Assembly (NCBI GenBank): GCA_030638455.1
Contig: DAOWEP010000113.1
Coordinates: forward strand, 1 to 9,454
Direction: 5' to 3'
DNA from: Gammaproteobacteria bacterium
GTDB lineage: Bacteria > Pseudomonadota > Gammaproteobacteria > DAOWEP01
Length of the DNA stretch: 9,454 nucleotides
Position numbers and translations under genes: made by a program. The notes below the pieces were generated by a model. It did not search any database and had not been told where the DNA came from. It saw only the letters and a list, made by a program, of their open reading frames with translations. This document shows, one piece after another, positions 1 through 8,060 of this stretch. How positions within the stretch are numbered: position 1 is the stretch's first letter; every line of letters begins with the position of its first letter.

Positions 1-1730
1 GGTGCAAATGAAATGAATAGTGCATGGTCACGCAATTTTTCTTTCACCTTTTCTTCTTCATACTCTTCATCCTGTTTTATTCCGAAAACCTGTGCGGTTC
101 CTGTTTTGCCTGCAATGGTATATTCCTTGCTAACAATTCTATGTGCCGTGCCTTTAATGGAATGAACCACATGCTTCATGGATTGGGCGATATATTTCCA
201 GTGCTCAGTTTTAATGCCTTTGATCGGTTCCAGTTTCTGTACTGGTAGCTCAATTGCATCTATGTCTTCAGAAGGTTGTATGGCCTTTACCAGTCTTGGT
301 ATAACCCTGTGTCCCTGGGTTGCCAGCCTCGCTGTGGCTATTGCCAGTTGTAGCGGGGTAACAAGAGCATCACCCTGTCCGATACCTACATTCAATGTGT
401 CTCCCGGAAACCAGGGTTGCCTACGTGCATTTTTTTTCCATTCTCTGGAGGGTAATAGACCTGATTTTTCGCCATACAGGGTGATCCCTGTTTTTGAACC
501 AAAGCCAAAAGGTTCAAGGAAGGAGGAAATACGGTCAATGCCCAGGTTGTAGGCCAGATCATAAAAATATACATCACATGATTCTGTGATGGCGTCATCG
601 AGTGTGACATTTCCATGTCCATACTTTTTCCAGTCGCGAAACTTTCGCTCTTCTCCGGGGAGTCGGTAGTATCCAGGGCAGTATTGTTCGTAGTGGACAT
701 TTACGGTATTGAAATGCAGGCCAGCCAGCCCTAAAAATGGCTTATATGTAGACCCAGGTGGATATTGGCCATATAAGGCACGATTAAATTCAGACCTGTT
801 TTTCCGAATTTCGGCATACTCCTTGAAACCAATACCATTCACAAAGGCATTTGGGTTATAAGTAGGTGTGCTTACCATTGTAAGGATATCCCCTGTTCGG
901 GGGTCTATCGTGACGACTGCTCCACTATAATCACCCATTGCCTGTTCGGCGGTATGTTGCAATCCTGAATCAAGTGTAAGATGAAGGTTGCTTCCCGGTA
1001 TAGGCGCAGTCCTGTCTACAACCCTTAGTACCCGGCCCTGCGCATTGGTTTCAACACTTTGATATCCGACCTGCCCATGGAGAAGATCTTCGTGATATTG
1101 CTCAATCCCTATTTTTCCTATATGACTGGTTCCACGATAGTTGGAGACATCAATTTTTTGCAAGCTTTTTTCATCTATCCTGCTGACATAGCCTACTACA
1201 TGGGCAAGGCTGTCTGTTGAAGGATAATGGCGTGTGAGTCCTGCAGTAATATTTATTCCGGGTAATCTGTGCTGGATGGCGGCTAGTTGAGCGACTTCTT
1301 CATCACTCAGGTTGAATCGAAGTGGGATATTGTCGAATGAACGTTTGTAGCGGTATGTTTTTTTAAATTTTTCCAGGTCGTTTTCCCTGATCTGGATTAA
1401 TTTCTGAAGTTTGGCAAGTAACTGATCAAGGTCCTGGACTTGCTCCGGGATAATCTCCAGCCGATATGCAGGTCGATTTTCTGCCAGTAATATTCCGTTA
1501 CGGTCATAAATTAATCCACGCGTAGGGGGTACTGCGGTTATTTTTACCCGGTTGTCATGTGATAGCGTAGTGTAGTGTGAGTGGTTGCTTACCTGTAAAT
1601 AGAATAGCCTGAACAGGGCAATGCCGATTAGTAGAAATATGAAGATCAGTGACCAAATGGTCCTGTTTAAAAACAGCCGAGTTTCTCCGAAGTGGTCCTT
1701 GAAATGATGTTTTGATTTAAAGCGAATCAT
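1..1730 (-). CDS. mrdA: Peptidoglycan D,D-transpeptidase PBP2, C-terminus cut by window edge
   Basis: Class B penicillin-binding protein that cross-links peptidoglycan in the elongation (Rod) complex, anchored in the inner membrane with its catalytic domain in the periplasm. About 576 residues are visible with no stop, so only a short C-terminal tail is missing. A cytoplasmic N-terminus precedes one membrane segment at about residues 25-45. The pedestal domain opens with PTRGLIYDRNG (about 69-79). Catalytic motifs are S327-TYK (SxxK, nucleophile Ser327), S384-C-D (the SxD variant usual for PBP2 in place of SxN) and K542-TG. These lie almost where Escherichia coli PBP2 has them. The ATG at 1730 is the first in frame, because an in-frame TAA lies 27 nt upstream. 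It has only a weak Shine-Dalgarno. The gene starts 45 nt after mreD and is surely in the same operon; rodA would be expected next, outside the window. Confidence 0.95.
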   Translation of the reverse strand, partial: MIRFKSKHHFKDHFGETRLFLNRTIWSLIFIFLLIGIALFRLFYLQVSNHSHYTTLSHDNRVKITAVPPTRGLIYDRNGILLAENRPAYRLEIIPEQVQDLDQLLAKLQKLIQIRENDLEKFKKTYRYKRSFDNIPLRFNLSDEEVAQLAAIQHRLPGINITAGLTRHYPSTDSLAHVVGYVSRIDEKSLQKIDVSNYRGTSHIGKIGIEQYHEDLLHGQVGYQSVETNAQGRVLRVVDRTAPIPGSNLHLTLDSGLQHTAEQAMGDYSGAVVTIDPRTGDILTMVSTPTYNPNAFVNGIGFKEYAEIRKNRSEFNRALYGQYPPGSTYKPFLGLAGLHFNTVNVHYEQYCPGYYRLPGEERKFRDWKKYGHGNVTLDDAITESCDVYFYDLAYNLGIDRISSFLEPFGFGSKTGITLYGEKSGLLPSREWKKNARRQPWFPGDTLNVGIGQGDALVTPLQLAIATARLATQGHRVIPRLVKAIQPSEDIDAIELPVQKLEPIKGIKTEHWKYIAQSMKHVVHSIKGTAHRIVSKEYTIAGKTGTAQVFGIKQDEEYEEEKVKEKLRDHALFISFA

Positions 1731-1775
1731 ATCGTTATACGCTTTATGGTTAGCACTTTATTCATTTGGTCGAGA

Positions 1776-2264
1776 CTACCTTACTTTAAAGGCGCGACGT
1801 AGTTCTCTTAGCACAAGGAACATACCTGGCCAGAGCAGCATGCCGGCAAGGGGTGCAAGCCAGTACTGCCAGTTTTTTGCAGGTAGCCCAATAATACCGT
1901 CAAACCAGAGAATAAGTAGTTGCATAAACACCAGCATTACCAAAACCACAAAGGCTTGTTGCCATGGTGGGAATACCCGTAAACGCTGGTGTAATTTCAG
2001 GGTAAGGTATGCGACAACCGCTAAAGCGAGTGCATGTTGTCCAAGTAGTGAGCCTTTTAGTACGTCCAGCAACAGGCCTGAAAACCATCCGTAACCAACC
2101 CCGATCCTGTCTGGCAAGGCCATGCACCAGTAGATCAGTACCAGCGCCACCCACTCAGGCCGTGCAGTTTCAATAGCATCAGGTAAAGGAATAATGGTTA
2201 GCATCAGTGCTGCAATGAAAGTCACTATAATAATCTTGCCGCCCTGGTGCCTGAACTGCCTCAT
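1776..2264 (-). CDS. mreD: Rod shape-determining protein MreD
   Basis: Small integral inner-membrane protein of the Rod complex that links MreC with the wall synthases. The 162-residue product is very hydrophobic, with about five predicted membrane spans (roughly residues 10-28, 36-52, 56-92 as one or two, 102-122 and 134-154) and a basic C-terminal end (LRRAFKVR). The stretch RPEWVALVLIYWCMALP followed by a glycine-rich GVGYGW segment is the MreD family signature, and the length matches gammaproteobacterial MreD. Its ATG overlaps the mreC stop codon as ATGA, so translation is probably coupled to mreC. Confidence 0.93.
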   Translation of the reverse strand: MRQFRHQGGKIIIVTFIAALMLTIIPLPDAIETARPEWVALVLIYWCMALPDRIGVGYGWFSGLLLDVLKGSLLGQHALALAVVAYLTLKLHQRLRVFPPWQQAFVVLVMLVFMQLLILWFDGIIGLPAKNWQYWLAPLAGMLLWPGMFLVLRELRRAFKVR

Positions 2265-3136
2265 TGCGGCGTTCCCTCTTGCTCATCATCCACGGCGGTT
2301 TCTTCATCTGGGGGCAGGGTTGCAGACCAGACCAGTAATATTTCCCTGCTACGGTTCAGGTGTGCTGTAGGTCTTGCGGTAATAGTTGCAAAAGGTTGTC
2401 CAGGATTATGTATTACCTTTTCTACTATGGCGACGGGATAACCTGTTGGATAGATTTGTCCAAGTCCGGAAGTAACCAATAAATCACCTGGCAAGATATC
2501 CGCGTTATTCGGAAGATAGGGTAGTTCCAGTTGATGTATATTGCCTGTGCCTACGGCAATGGTGCGAATACTGTTACGATTTACCTGTACTGGTATCAGG
2601 TGGCTGGGGTCAGTGATCAGGCGCGCACTTGAATATATCGGATTTACTTCAATAACCTGTCCCATCACGCCATAGGCATCAAGTACTGGTTGGTCTACAT
2701 AAACCTCTTCATTGATGCCCTTGTTAATTCGTACCAGGTGTTTATACGGGTCAAGGTCAATGGCATACAATTCAGCAATCAGTACCCGATCTGCCACCTT
2801 GAATGAGGAGCCTAACAGCTTTCGTAGTCTTCTGTTTTCCACTTCCAGTGCGGTGTTCTTCTGCACGCGTGCCTGTAACAATAATTGTTGTGCATGCAGG
2901 CGTGTGTTTTCTTCCAGAAGAGTTTGACGTGAAGACAGCCCTTCTGAAAACCAGCGTGTCATATCGACAGGAAGGTTGACCAGATATTGAATCGGGGATA
3001 CAGCAACAGATAAAACAGAGCGTACAGTTTTCAGGTGTTGCTGTTTATGGTCAAGCGTCATCAGCAATACCGACAAGAGCACAAACAGCACCAGTCGGGC
3101 AGTAATGGGCGGGCCCTGTGAAAATAATAGCTTGAT
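2261..3136 (-). CDS. mreC: Rod shape-determining protein MreC, probably started at an ATC codon
   Basis: Bitopic inner-membrane protein whose periplasmic part binds and activates PBP2. A conventional start would be GTG at 3091 (276 aa), but that has no Shine-Dalgarno and begins inside the membrane segment. The frame stays open upstream to a TAG ending at 3137 and encodes IKLLFSQGPPITARL, aligning with the E. coli MreC start MKPIFSRGPSLQ; the position of Met is an ATC (3136-3134). GAGG lies 8 nt before this ATC. I therefore place the start there (291 aa). In that numbering the membrane helix is about residues 14-28, a coiled coil rich in Leu/Glu/Arg about 65-105 (ENTRLHAQQLLLQ, ENRRLRKLLGS), then the two beta domains. 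Typical motifs include GVMGQVIEV, LLVTSGLGQIYPTGYPVA and the ARPTAHLNR region. The tail is short compared with E. coli. It overlaps mreD by 4 nt. Confidence 0.9.
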   Translation of the reverse strand: MKLLFSQGPPITARLVLFVLLSVLLMTLDHKQQHLKTVRSVLSVAVSPIQYLVNLPVDMTRWFSEGLSSRQTLLEENTRLHAQQLLLQARVQKNTALEVENRRLRKLLGSSFKVADRVLIAELYAIDLDPYKHLVRINKGINEEVYVDQPVLDAYGVMGQVIEVNPIYSSARLITDPSHLIPVQVNRNSIRTIAVGTGNIHQLELPYLPNNADILPGDLLVTSGLGQIYPTGYPVAIVEKVIHNPGQPFATITARPTAHLNRSREILLVWSATLPPDEETAVDDEQEGTPQ

Positions 3137-3144
3137 CTATCTTA

Positions 3145-3148
3145 CCTC
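3145..3148 (-). promoter_or_regulatory. Shine-Dalgarno that points to an ATC start for mreC
   Basis: On the minus strand GAGG (3148-3145) is followed by the 8-nt spacer TAAGATAG and then ATC AAG CTA. This is ideal spacing for initiation at the ATC, whereas no comparable motif precedes the GTG at 3091. The same bases also form a three-codon minigene ATG AGG TAA (3150-3142). Confidence 0.55.
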
Positions 3149-3266
3149 ATAAAAGCGGGGATCTACTATGTAGTATATTAAACAGGCTTCCTGCACAGTA
3201 AGTCAGTTTCTATAATCTGGACAGGAGGTCACTCGAAAACAAAAGTCACTTAGAAACAATCAGACC

Positions 3267-4313
3267 CTACTCAACAGTAAAGATATCCCCACCGTGCTCA
3301 TCAATGAGTTCCAGTGCCCGGCCACCACCACGAGCCACACAGGTCAGTGGTTCTTCAGCGATCACCACGGGCAAGCCGGTTTCTTCTGAAATCAACCTGT
3401 CCAGATCTTTTAGCAGTGCACCACCGCCGGTCAGTACGATGCCACGTTCGGCGACATCAGCACCAAGCTCAGGGGGTGTTTGTTCCAGTGCCGTTTTTAC
3501 CGCACCGACAATGCCCGATAGTGGTTCCTGTAATGCTTCCAGTATTTCATTACTGTTCAGCGTAAAGCTGCGAGGGACCCCTTCAGCCAGATTTCGACCC
3601 TTGACATCGACTTCACGAACCTCGCTACCGGGGAAGGCGGAGCCGATTTCCATCTTGATGCGTTCCGCAGTGGCCTCACCAATCAGTGTTCCATAGTTAC
3701 GGCGGACATAGCTGATAATGGCCTCATCAAAACGGTCTCCACCGATCCTGACGGACGCAGAATAGACAATTCCATTCAACGACAATACCGCTACTTCGGA
3801 GGTCCCGCCGCCAATATCCAGCACCATTGAGCCTCTTGCCTCATCTACCGGCATGCCAGCCCCAATGGCTGCTGCCATAGGCTCTTCAATCAGATAGACC
3901 TCACGAGCGCCAGCCCCACCAGCCGATTCCTTGATTGCGCGGCGCTCAACCTGGGTAGAGCCGCAAGGCACGCAGATAAGTACTCTCGGGCTTGGTTTGA
4001 AGAACCTGGCATCATGTGCCTTGTGGATAAAGTGCTGCAGCATTTTCTCGGTGACCGTGAAATCCGCAATCACCCCATCCTTTAAGGGCCTGATTGTAGT
4101 GATATTTCCGGGTGTTCGACCCAGCATTTGCTTGGCTTCTTCACCGACTGCCACGAGGCTTTTGGGCCCTCCTGGCCCTCGATCCTGGCGGATGGCGACT
4201 ACAGAAGGTTCATCCAGAACAATCCCGATTCCTCTGACATAGATAAGAGTGTTGGCGGTTCCTAGATCTATCGAAAGATCAGTGGAAAACATCCCCCTTA
4301 ATTGTTTAAACAT
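3267..4313 (-). CDS. mreB: Rod shape-determining protein MreB (bacterial actin)
   Basis: ATP-binding actin-like protein that forms short membrane-attached filaments on the cytoplasmic face and orients the elongation machinery. At 348 residues it has full family length. The N-terminus MFKQLRGMF is an amphipathic membrane-binding segment. Phosphate-1 is D16-LGTANT, the IVLDEPSVVAI stretch follows, phosphate-2 is D166-IGGGTSEVAV, and the adenosine motif is GGGALLKDL near 297-304. No key residue is missing. The ATG at 4313 is preceded by AGGG about 11 nt upstream; the alternative Met8 would remove the membrane helix and is unlikely. It is the first gene of the leftward mre-mrd operon, 130 nt ahead of the proposed mreC start, and diverges from gatC. 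Confidence 0.97.
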   Translation of the reverse strand: MFKQLRGMFSTDLSIDLGTANTLIYVRGIGIVLDEPSVVAIRQDRGPGGPKSLVAVGEEAKQMLGRTPGNITTIRPLKDGVIADFTVTEKMLQHFIHKAHDARFFKPSPRVLICVPCGSTQVERRAIKESAGGAGAREVYLIEEPMAAAIGAGMPVDEARGSMVLDIGGGTSEVAVLSLNGIVYSASVRIGGDRFDEAIISYVRRNYGTLIGEATAERIKMEIGSAFPGSEVREVDVKGRNLAEGVPRSFTLNSNEILEALQEPLSGIVGAVKTALEQTPPELGADVAERGIVLTGGGALLKDLDRLISEETGLPVVIAEEPLTCVARGGGRALELIDEHGGDIFTVE

Positions 4314-4460
4314 TTTGTTAGTCGCCCTGAATTTATTATATTAAAAGCTAATGTAGCAACGGGTGGGGTTTTGAGCAAGGTATTAATATGATAACGTAGC
4401 CGTCCTGTTAAATTAGTCACACAAGGCCAACTATTGGTTTGGCTCGAAGAGGAATTTCAG
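4314..4460. other. Divergent intergenic control region between mreB and gatC
   Basis: These 147 bp separate two outward-facing operons and must hold promoters for both. I see a TATAAT on the minus strand (4340-4335) and a TATGAT on the plus strand (4387-4392) that could be a -10 for gatCAB, although no convincing -35 is correctly spaced from it. No RNA gene or repeat is evident. Confidence 0.5.
4335..4340 (-). promoter_or_regulatory. Possible -10 box of the mreB operon promoter
   Basis: A perfect TATAAT hexamer on the minus strand lies 21 nt upstream of the mreB start codon, in the AT-rich part of the divergent spacer. No good -35 stands 16-18 nt before it. TTGCTA occurs but is only 13 nt away. 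This is therefore a tentative sigma-70 -10 element, supported by position and sequence only; in such an AT-rich spacer it could be chance. Confidence 0.3.
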
Positions 4461-4748
4461 ATGGCACTCGGTTCTGATGAAGTAAAAAAAATCGCACATC
4501 TTGCGCGCCTGGAAATCAGTGATGCAGATGTTCCAGAATACGCTAAAAACCTGTCAAATATTCTGGATTTTGTCGAGCAAATGAATTCTGTAGATACCAG
4601 TGATGTGGCACCTATGGCACACCCACTGGAATTGCCCCAAAGATTAAGGGCAGATGAGGCTACGGAAGAAAACCAGCGTGAATTGTTCCAGTCTGTAGCG
4701 CCCCAGGTCGAGGCGGGCCTTTTCCTCGTGCCCAAGGTAATTGAATAA
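4461..4748 (+). CDS. gatC: Asp-tRNA(Asn)/Glu-tRNA(Gln) amidotransferase subunit C
   Basis: Small subunit that wraps around GatA and GatB and stabilises the GatCAB heterotrimer in the cytoplasm. The 95-residue product begins MALGSDEVKKIAHLARLEIS, the standard GatC opening, and contains NILDFVEQMNSVDTSDVAPM and the conserved C-terminal VEAGLFLVPKVIE. The ATG at 4461 is chosen over an in-frame TTG at 4434 because GAGG (4449-4452) lies 8 nt before it and because GatC proteins start here. The TTG would add nine unconserved residues. It is the first gene of gatCAB, 66 nt ahead of gatA. Confidence 0.95.
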   Translation: MALGSDEVKKIAHLARLEISDADVPEYAKNLSNILDFVEQMNSVDTSDVAPMAHPLELPQRLRADEATEENQRELFQSVAPQVEAGLFLVPKVIE

Positions 4749-4814
4749 GGTTTGGTTAATTAGTGTTCGGTTTTAAATTAGATATATCAAGAAGTAACCA
4801 GAGAAATAAAGAGT

Positions 4815-6269
4815 ATGCATACCAAAACCATTGTTGACTTATCCTCAGGACTAAAGGAAGGGGCCTTTTCCAGCGAAGAGCTGGTACAGCATTTCCTGAA
4901 ACGAATCGATCAGCTGGATCCAGATCTGAATAGCTTTATTACAGTAACCGGTGAACAGGCATTGGCGGCTGCGCACGAGGCCGATCAAAAAATAAAGGCT
5001 GGTGGCGCTGGTCCGTTAACCGGTATTCCTTTTGCGCATAAAGATATTTTTTGTACCAAAGGTGTTCGTACCAGTTGTGGTTCCAGAATGCTGGATAATT
5101 TTATTGCACCCTATAACGCAGGTGTTACCGAAAAAATGCAGCAAGCTGGTGCCATTATGCTGGGCAAGACCAACATGGATGAATTTGCGATGGGTTCATC
5201 TAATGAGACCAGCTACTATGGCCCGGTTAAAAATCCATGGGGTGATAATCTTGTACCCGGTGGCTCCTCAGGTGGTTCTGCGTCCGCCGTTGCCGCGCGT
5301 CTTTCGCCTGCATCTACTGGTACAGACACGGGTGGCTCCATTCGTCAGCCGGCTGCTTTATGTGGCATCACCGGTATCAAACCAACCTATGGGCGGGTTT
5401 CACGCTATGGCATGATCGCATTTGCCTCAAGCCTGGATCAGGGTGGCCCGATGGCGCGTACTGCAGAGGACGCTGCGCTGGTATTACAGACTATGGCGGG
5501 TTTTGATGAGCGGGATTCAACCTGCGTGGACCAACCTGTACCGGATTATACTGCCTCATTAAATGATTCGATTCAGGGTTTAAAAATTGGCCTACCGAAG
5601 GAATACTTTGGAGAAGGTCTGGATGCAAATGTTGCCAGGACCATTGATGAAGCAATTGCAGAATACCGCAAGCTGGGCGCAGAAGTGGTTGATATTAGTC
5701 TGCCCAATAGCAAACTGGCGGCCCCGGCTTATTATGTTGTGGCTCCGGCAGAATGTTCCTCCAACCTTTCACGCATGGACGGGGTGCGTTTTGGTCATCG
5801 TTGTAAAGATCCGGTAGACCTGGAAGATTTGTACAAGCGTTCCAGAGGCGAAGGATTCGGGGAAGAAGTCAAACGCCGTATTCTGATAGGCGCCTACGCC
5901 TTGTCAGCGGGTTACTATGACGCCTATTATCTGAAGGCCCAGCAAATACGCCGTTTGATCAGTGATGACTTCAAAAAAGCCTTCGAGCAGGTAGATGTCA
6001 TCATGAGTCCAACAGCACCAACTACGGCGTTCGGGCTGGGCGAAAAAACGAAAGACCCGATTACCATGTACCTTTCTGATATTTATACCATCGCAGTAAA
6101 TCTGGCAGGCCTGCCTGGAATGTCAGTTCCGGCGGGTTTTGTAAATGAGCTTCCGGTTGGTTTGCAAATAATCGGGAACTACTTTGATGAAGCACGTTTG
6201 TTAAACGTTGCCCACCAGTATCAGCAGGTAACAGACTGGCACACACGTATTCCGAAAGGGTTTGAATAA
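4815..6269 (+). CDS. gatA: Asp-tRNA(Asn)/Glu-tRNA(Gln) amidotransferase subunit A (amidase)
   Basis: Glutaminase subunit of GatCAB: it hydrolyses glutamine and sends ammonia through a channel to GatB. The 484-residue length is standard for GatA. The amidase-signature Ser-cisSer-Lys triad is intact: K76 in PFAHKDIF, the cis-Ser S151 in the PGGSSGGSASAVAA loop, and the nucleophile S175 in DTGGSIRQPAA. The pattern KTNMDEFAMGSSNE, also typical of GatA, precedes them, and AGLPGMSVPAG lies near the C-terminus. The ATG at 4815 has only a weak purine-rich ribosome site (AAAGAG). That would be compatible with re-initiation after gatC, 66 nt upstream. gatB follows after 33 nt. Codon use resembles its neighbours and there is no sign of damage. 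Confidence 0.97.
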   Translation: MHTKTIVDLSSGLKEGAFSSEELVQHFLKRIDQLDPDLNSFITVTGEQALAAAHEADQKIKAGGAGPLTGIPFAHKDIFCTKGVRTSCGSRMLDNFIAPYNAGVTEKMQQAGAIMLGKTNMDEFAMGSSNETSYYGPVKNPWGDNLVPGGSSGGSASAVAARLSPASTGTDTGGSIRQPAALCGITGIKPTYGRVSRYGMIAFASSLDQGGPMARTAEDAALVLQTMAGFDERDSTCVDQPVPDYTASLNDSIQGLKIGLPKEYFGEGLDANVARTIDEAIAEYRKLGAEVVDISLPNSKLAAPAYYVVAPAECSSNLSRMDGVRFGHRCKDPVDLEDLYKRSRGEGFGEEVKRRILIGAYALSAGYYDAYYLKAQQIRRLISDDFKKAFEQVDVIMSPTAPTTAFGLGEKTKDPITMYLSDIYTIAVNLAGLPGMSVPAGFVNELPVGLQIIGNYFDEARLLNVAHQYQQVTDWHTRIPKGFE

Positions 6270-6302
6270 TAAACAGGGTTTGAAACGAAGAGGTTAGGCG
6301 GA

Positions 6303-7739
6303 ATGGAATGGGAAACAGTTATAGGGCTTGAAATACATGCGCAACTGGCGACTCGCAGCAAGATTTTTTCTGCTGCGCCAACTGCCTATGGTGCCGAGCC
6401 CAATACTCAGGCCTGCGCGGTAGATTTGGGTTTGCCCGGTGTTTTGCCAGTGTTAAACAAGGAAGTCGTGCGCATGGCAGCAAAATTTGGCCTGGCGATC
6501 GGCGCAAATGTTTCAAGACGATCTGTATTTGCACGTAAAAATTATTTCTATCCAGACTTGCCAAAAGGTTACCAAATCAGCCAGTTCGAGCTTCCAATAG
6601 TGGAAGGTGGGCATATCGAAATTGAACTCGAGAACGGGGAAACCAAAACGATTGGTGTTACCCGCGCACACCTGGAAGAAGATGCAGGAAAATCCCTGCA
6701 TGAAGATTTTCATGGTATGACGGGAATAGACCTGAACCGTGCCGGGACTCCGTTGCTGGAGATTGTTTCAGAACCTGAAATGAATTCGGCTGAAGAAGCC
6801 GTGGCCTATATGAAAAAAATCCACTCGTTAGTGCAGTATCTGGAAATTTGTGACGGCAATATGCAGGAAGGTTCATTTCGTTGTGATGCCAATGTTTCGG
6901 TGCGTCCAAAAGGGCAAAAGGAACTTGGTACGCGCGCTGAGTTAAAGAACATTAATTCATTCCGGTTTGTTGAGAAGGCGATCAATATTGAGATTGAACG
7001 CCAGATTGATGTGATCGAGGATGGTGGGAAGGTCATGCAGGAAACCCGTTTGTATGATTCGGACCGTAATGAAACCCGTTCCATGCGCAGTAAGGAAGAG
7101 GCGAACGATTATCGCTATTTCCCGGACCCGGATTTGTTACCGGTAGAAATGGATGACAGTTTTATTGAAGAAGTCCGCAAAAGTTTGCCCGAGTTGCCAG
7201 CGCAGAAGAAGCAGCGATTTATAAGTGATTTTGGTCTGGGTGCATATGATGCCGACGTGTTGACATCCTCCAGGGAATTAGCCGATTACTATGAAGCAGT
7301 AGCCACGGCTTCGGGTGGTCAGTCGAAGTTAGCGGCAAATTGGGTAACCGGTGAATTAACGGCCATGCTGAACAAGGAGAATAAGGAAATTACTGAATCA
7401 CCCGTGTCACCTGAAATGCTAGGCGGCCTTTTGCAACGCATCGCCGACAATACGATCTCGGGGAAAATAGCTAAAACGATATTTGAGGCCATGTGGAATG
7501 GTGAAGGTGACGCAGATTCCATCATTGAGAAAAAAGGCCTGAAACAAATCACCGATACCGGCGCGATCGAAAAAATCATTGATGATATTCTGGCCAATAG
7601 CCCGTCACAGCTCGAAGAATATCGGGCCGGTAAGGAGAAACTGTTTGGTTACTTTGTAGGGCAGGCTATGAAGGCCACGAAAGGCAAGGCCAATCCTGCT
7701 CAGGTTAACCAGATTCTGAAAAGTAAGTTAAAAGGTTGA
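6303..7739 (+). CDS. gatB: Asp-tRNA(Asn)/Glu-tRNA(Gln) amidotransferase subunit B
   Basis: Kinase/transamidase subunit of GatCAB. It binds the misacylated tRNA, phosphorylates the Asp or Glu side chain with ATP and exchanges it for ammonia delivered from GatA. The 478-residue length is typical. The cradle domain starts with the GLEIHAQL motif (E10, H12), then RKNYFYPDLPKGYQ (79-91), the HLEEDAGKSLHED segment with E125, DLNRAGTPLLEIVSEPE (about 143-159), and GSFRCDANVSVRP. RYFPDPDLLPV and NWVTGEL follow. The helical and YqeY-like tail domains fill the C-terminus and end NPAQVNQILKSKLKG. Substrate choice (Asn, Gln or both) depends on the synthetases elsewhere in the genome and cannot be read here. 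No clear terminator follows the stop. Confidence 0.97.
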   Translation: MEWETVIGLEIHAQLATRSKIFSAAPTAYGAEPNTQACAVDLGLPGVLPVLNKEVVRMAAKFGLAIGANVSRRSVFARKNYFYPDLPKGYQISQFELPIVEGGHIEIELENGETKTIGVTRAHLEEDAGKSLHEDFHGMTGIDLNRAGTPLLEIVSEPEMNSAEEAVAYMKKIHSLVQYLEICDGNMQEGSFRCDANVSVRPKGQKELGTRAELKNINSFRFVEKAINIEIERQIDVIEDGGKVMQETRLYDSDRNETRSMRSKEEANDYRYFPDPDLLPVEMDDSFIEEVRKSLPELPAQKKQRFISDFGLGAYDADVLTSSRELADYYEAVATASGGQSKLAANWVTGELTAMLNKENKEITESPVSPEMLGGLLQRIADNTISGKIAKTIFEAMWNGEGDADSIIEKKGLKQITDTGAIEKIIDDILANSPSQLEEYRAGKEKLFGYFVGQAMKATKGKANPAQVNQILKSKLKG

Positions 7740-7812
7740 TATAAAAGAATTTTTGCTGAGAGCCTTTCTGGGTGTCTTCCCCCTGTTATTTCCCTCAGTA
7801 GCATCCATACAG

Positions 7813-7844
7813 GTACTCCGCTAAGCTAGTATTAAGGAGTTCAG
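7813..7844 (+). repeat. Left terminal inverted repeat of the MITE-like element
   Basis: Begins GTACTCCGCTAAGCTAG and is the exact reverse complement of 8110-8141 over 32 bp. Pairing breaks at 7812 outside and at 7845 inside. It contains AAGGAG (7834-7839), a Shine-Dalgarno-like run, but no start codon follows at useful spacing. Confidence 0.95.
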
Positions 7845-7940
7845 AGCCATTCTTAAAGCACCAATACAAGGCGCAGTCCGTAGGAAATGGCTAGTCCTTT
7901 TCAAGGGCTGCAACACAGTAGTGGTGCTTTAAGAGTGGCT
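7845..7940 (+). repeat. Internal 19-bp hairpin in the MITE-like element
   Basis: Positions 7845-7863 pair with 7922-7940 over 19 bp with a single G-T wobble (7850/7935). The 58-nt loop contains a smaller stem, 7893-7899 with 7903-7909. An alternative 7-bp stem, 7873-7879 with 7905-7911, would use the same 3' arm. The hairpin sits immediately inside the left terminal repeat, so a read-through transcript would be highly folded. Confidence 0.8.
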
Positions 7941-7995
7941 TCCTTCGGGCGAGATGACTCTGGTTTCGTAAAAACCCGGCCATCTGCCTGCGTTG

Positions 7996-8016
7996 TGGCC
8001 TACAGGACGTAGGTCA
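7996..8016 (+). repeat. 8-bp hairpin in the middle of the element
   Basis: TGGCCTAC (7996-8003) pairs with GTAGGTCA (8009-8016) around a 5-nt AGGAC loop, with one G-T wobble. It is a second internal stem of the same element, and its role is unknown. Confidence 0.6.
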
Positions 8017-8060
8017 GGGGAGTGAGCAGGAGCGGAAGCTTTACTTGCTTGAGATAGATT

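Noticed and set aside
392..700. Separate 102-codon ORF on the minus strand within mrdA.
   Set aside because: It is in a different frame from mrdA, which is open and carries all PBP2 motifs across this stretch.
3160..3240. Promoter for mreC in the mreB-mreC gap (minus-strand TATACT and TAATAT).
   Set aside because: No -35 with reasonable match at 16-18 nt; AT-rich chance hits.
4371..4392. TTGAGC and TATGAT as a gatC promoter pair.
   Set aside because: The spacing is only 10 nt, far from the 16-18 nt needed, so they cannot be partners.
4434..4460. Upstream TTG start for gatC.
   Set aside because: The ATG at 4461 has GAGG at 8 nt and matches the GatC N-terminus; the extra residues are unconserved.
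7756..7798. CTGAG/CTCAG inverted repeat after gatB as a terminator.
   Set aside because: Only 5 bp with a 33-nt loop and no T run.
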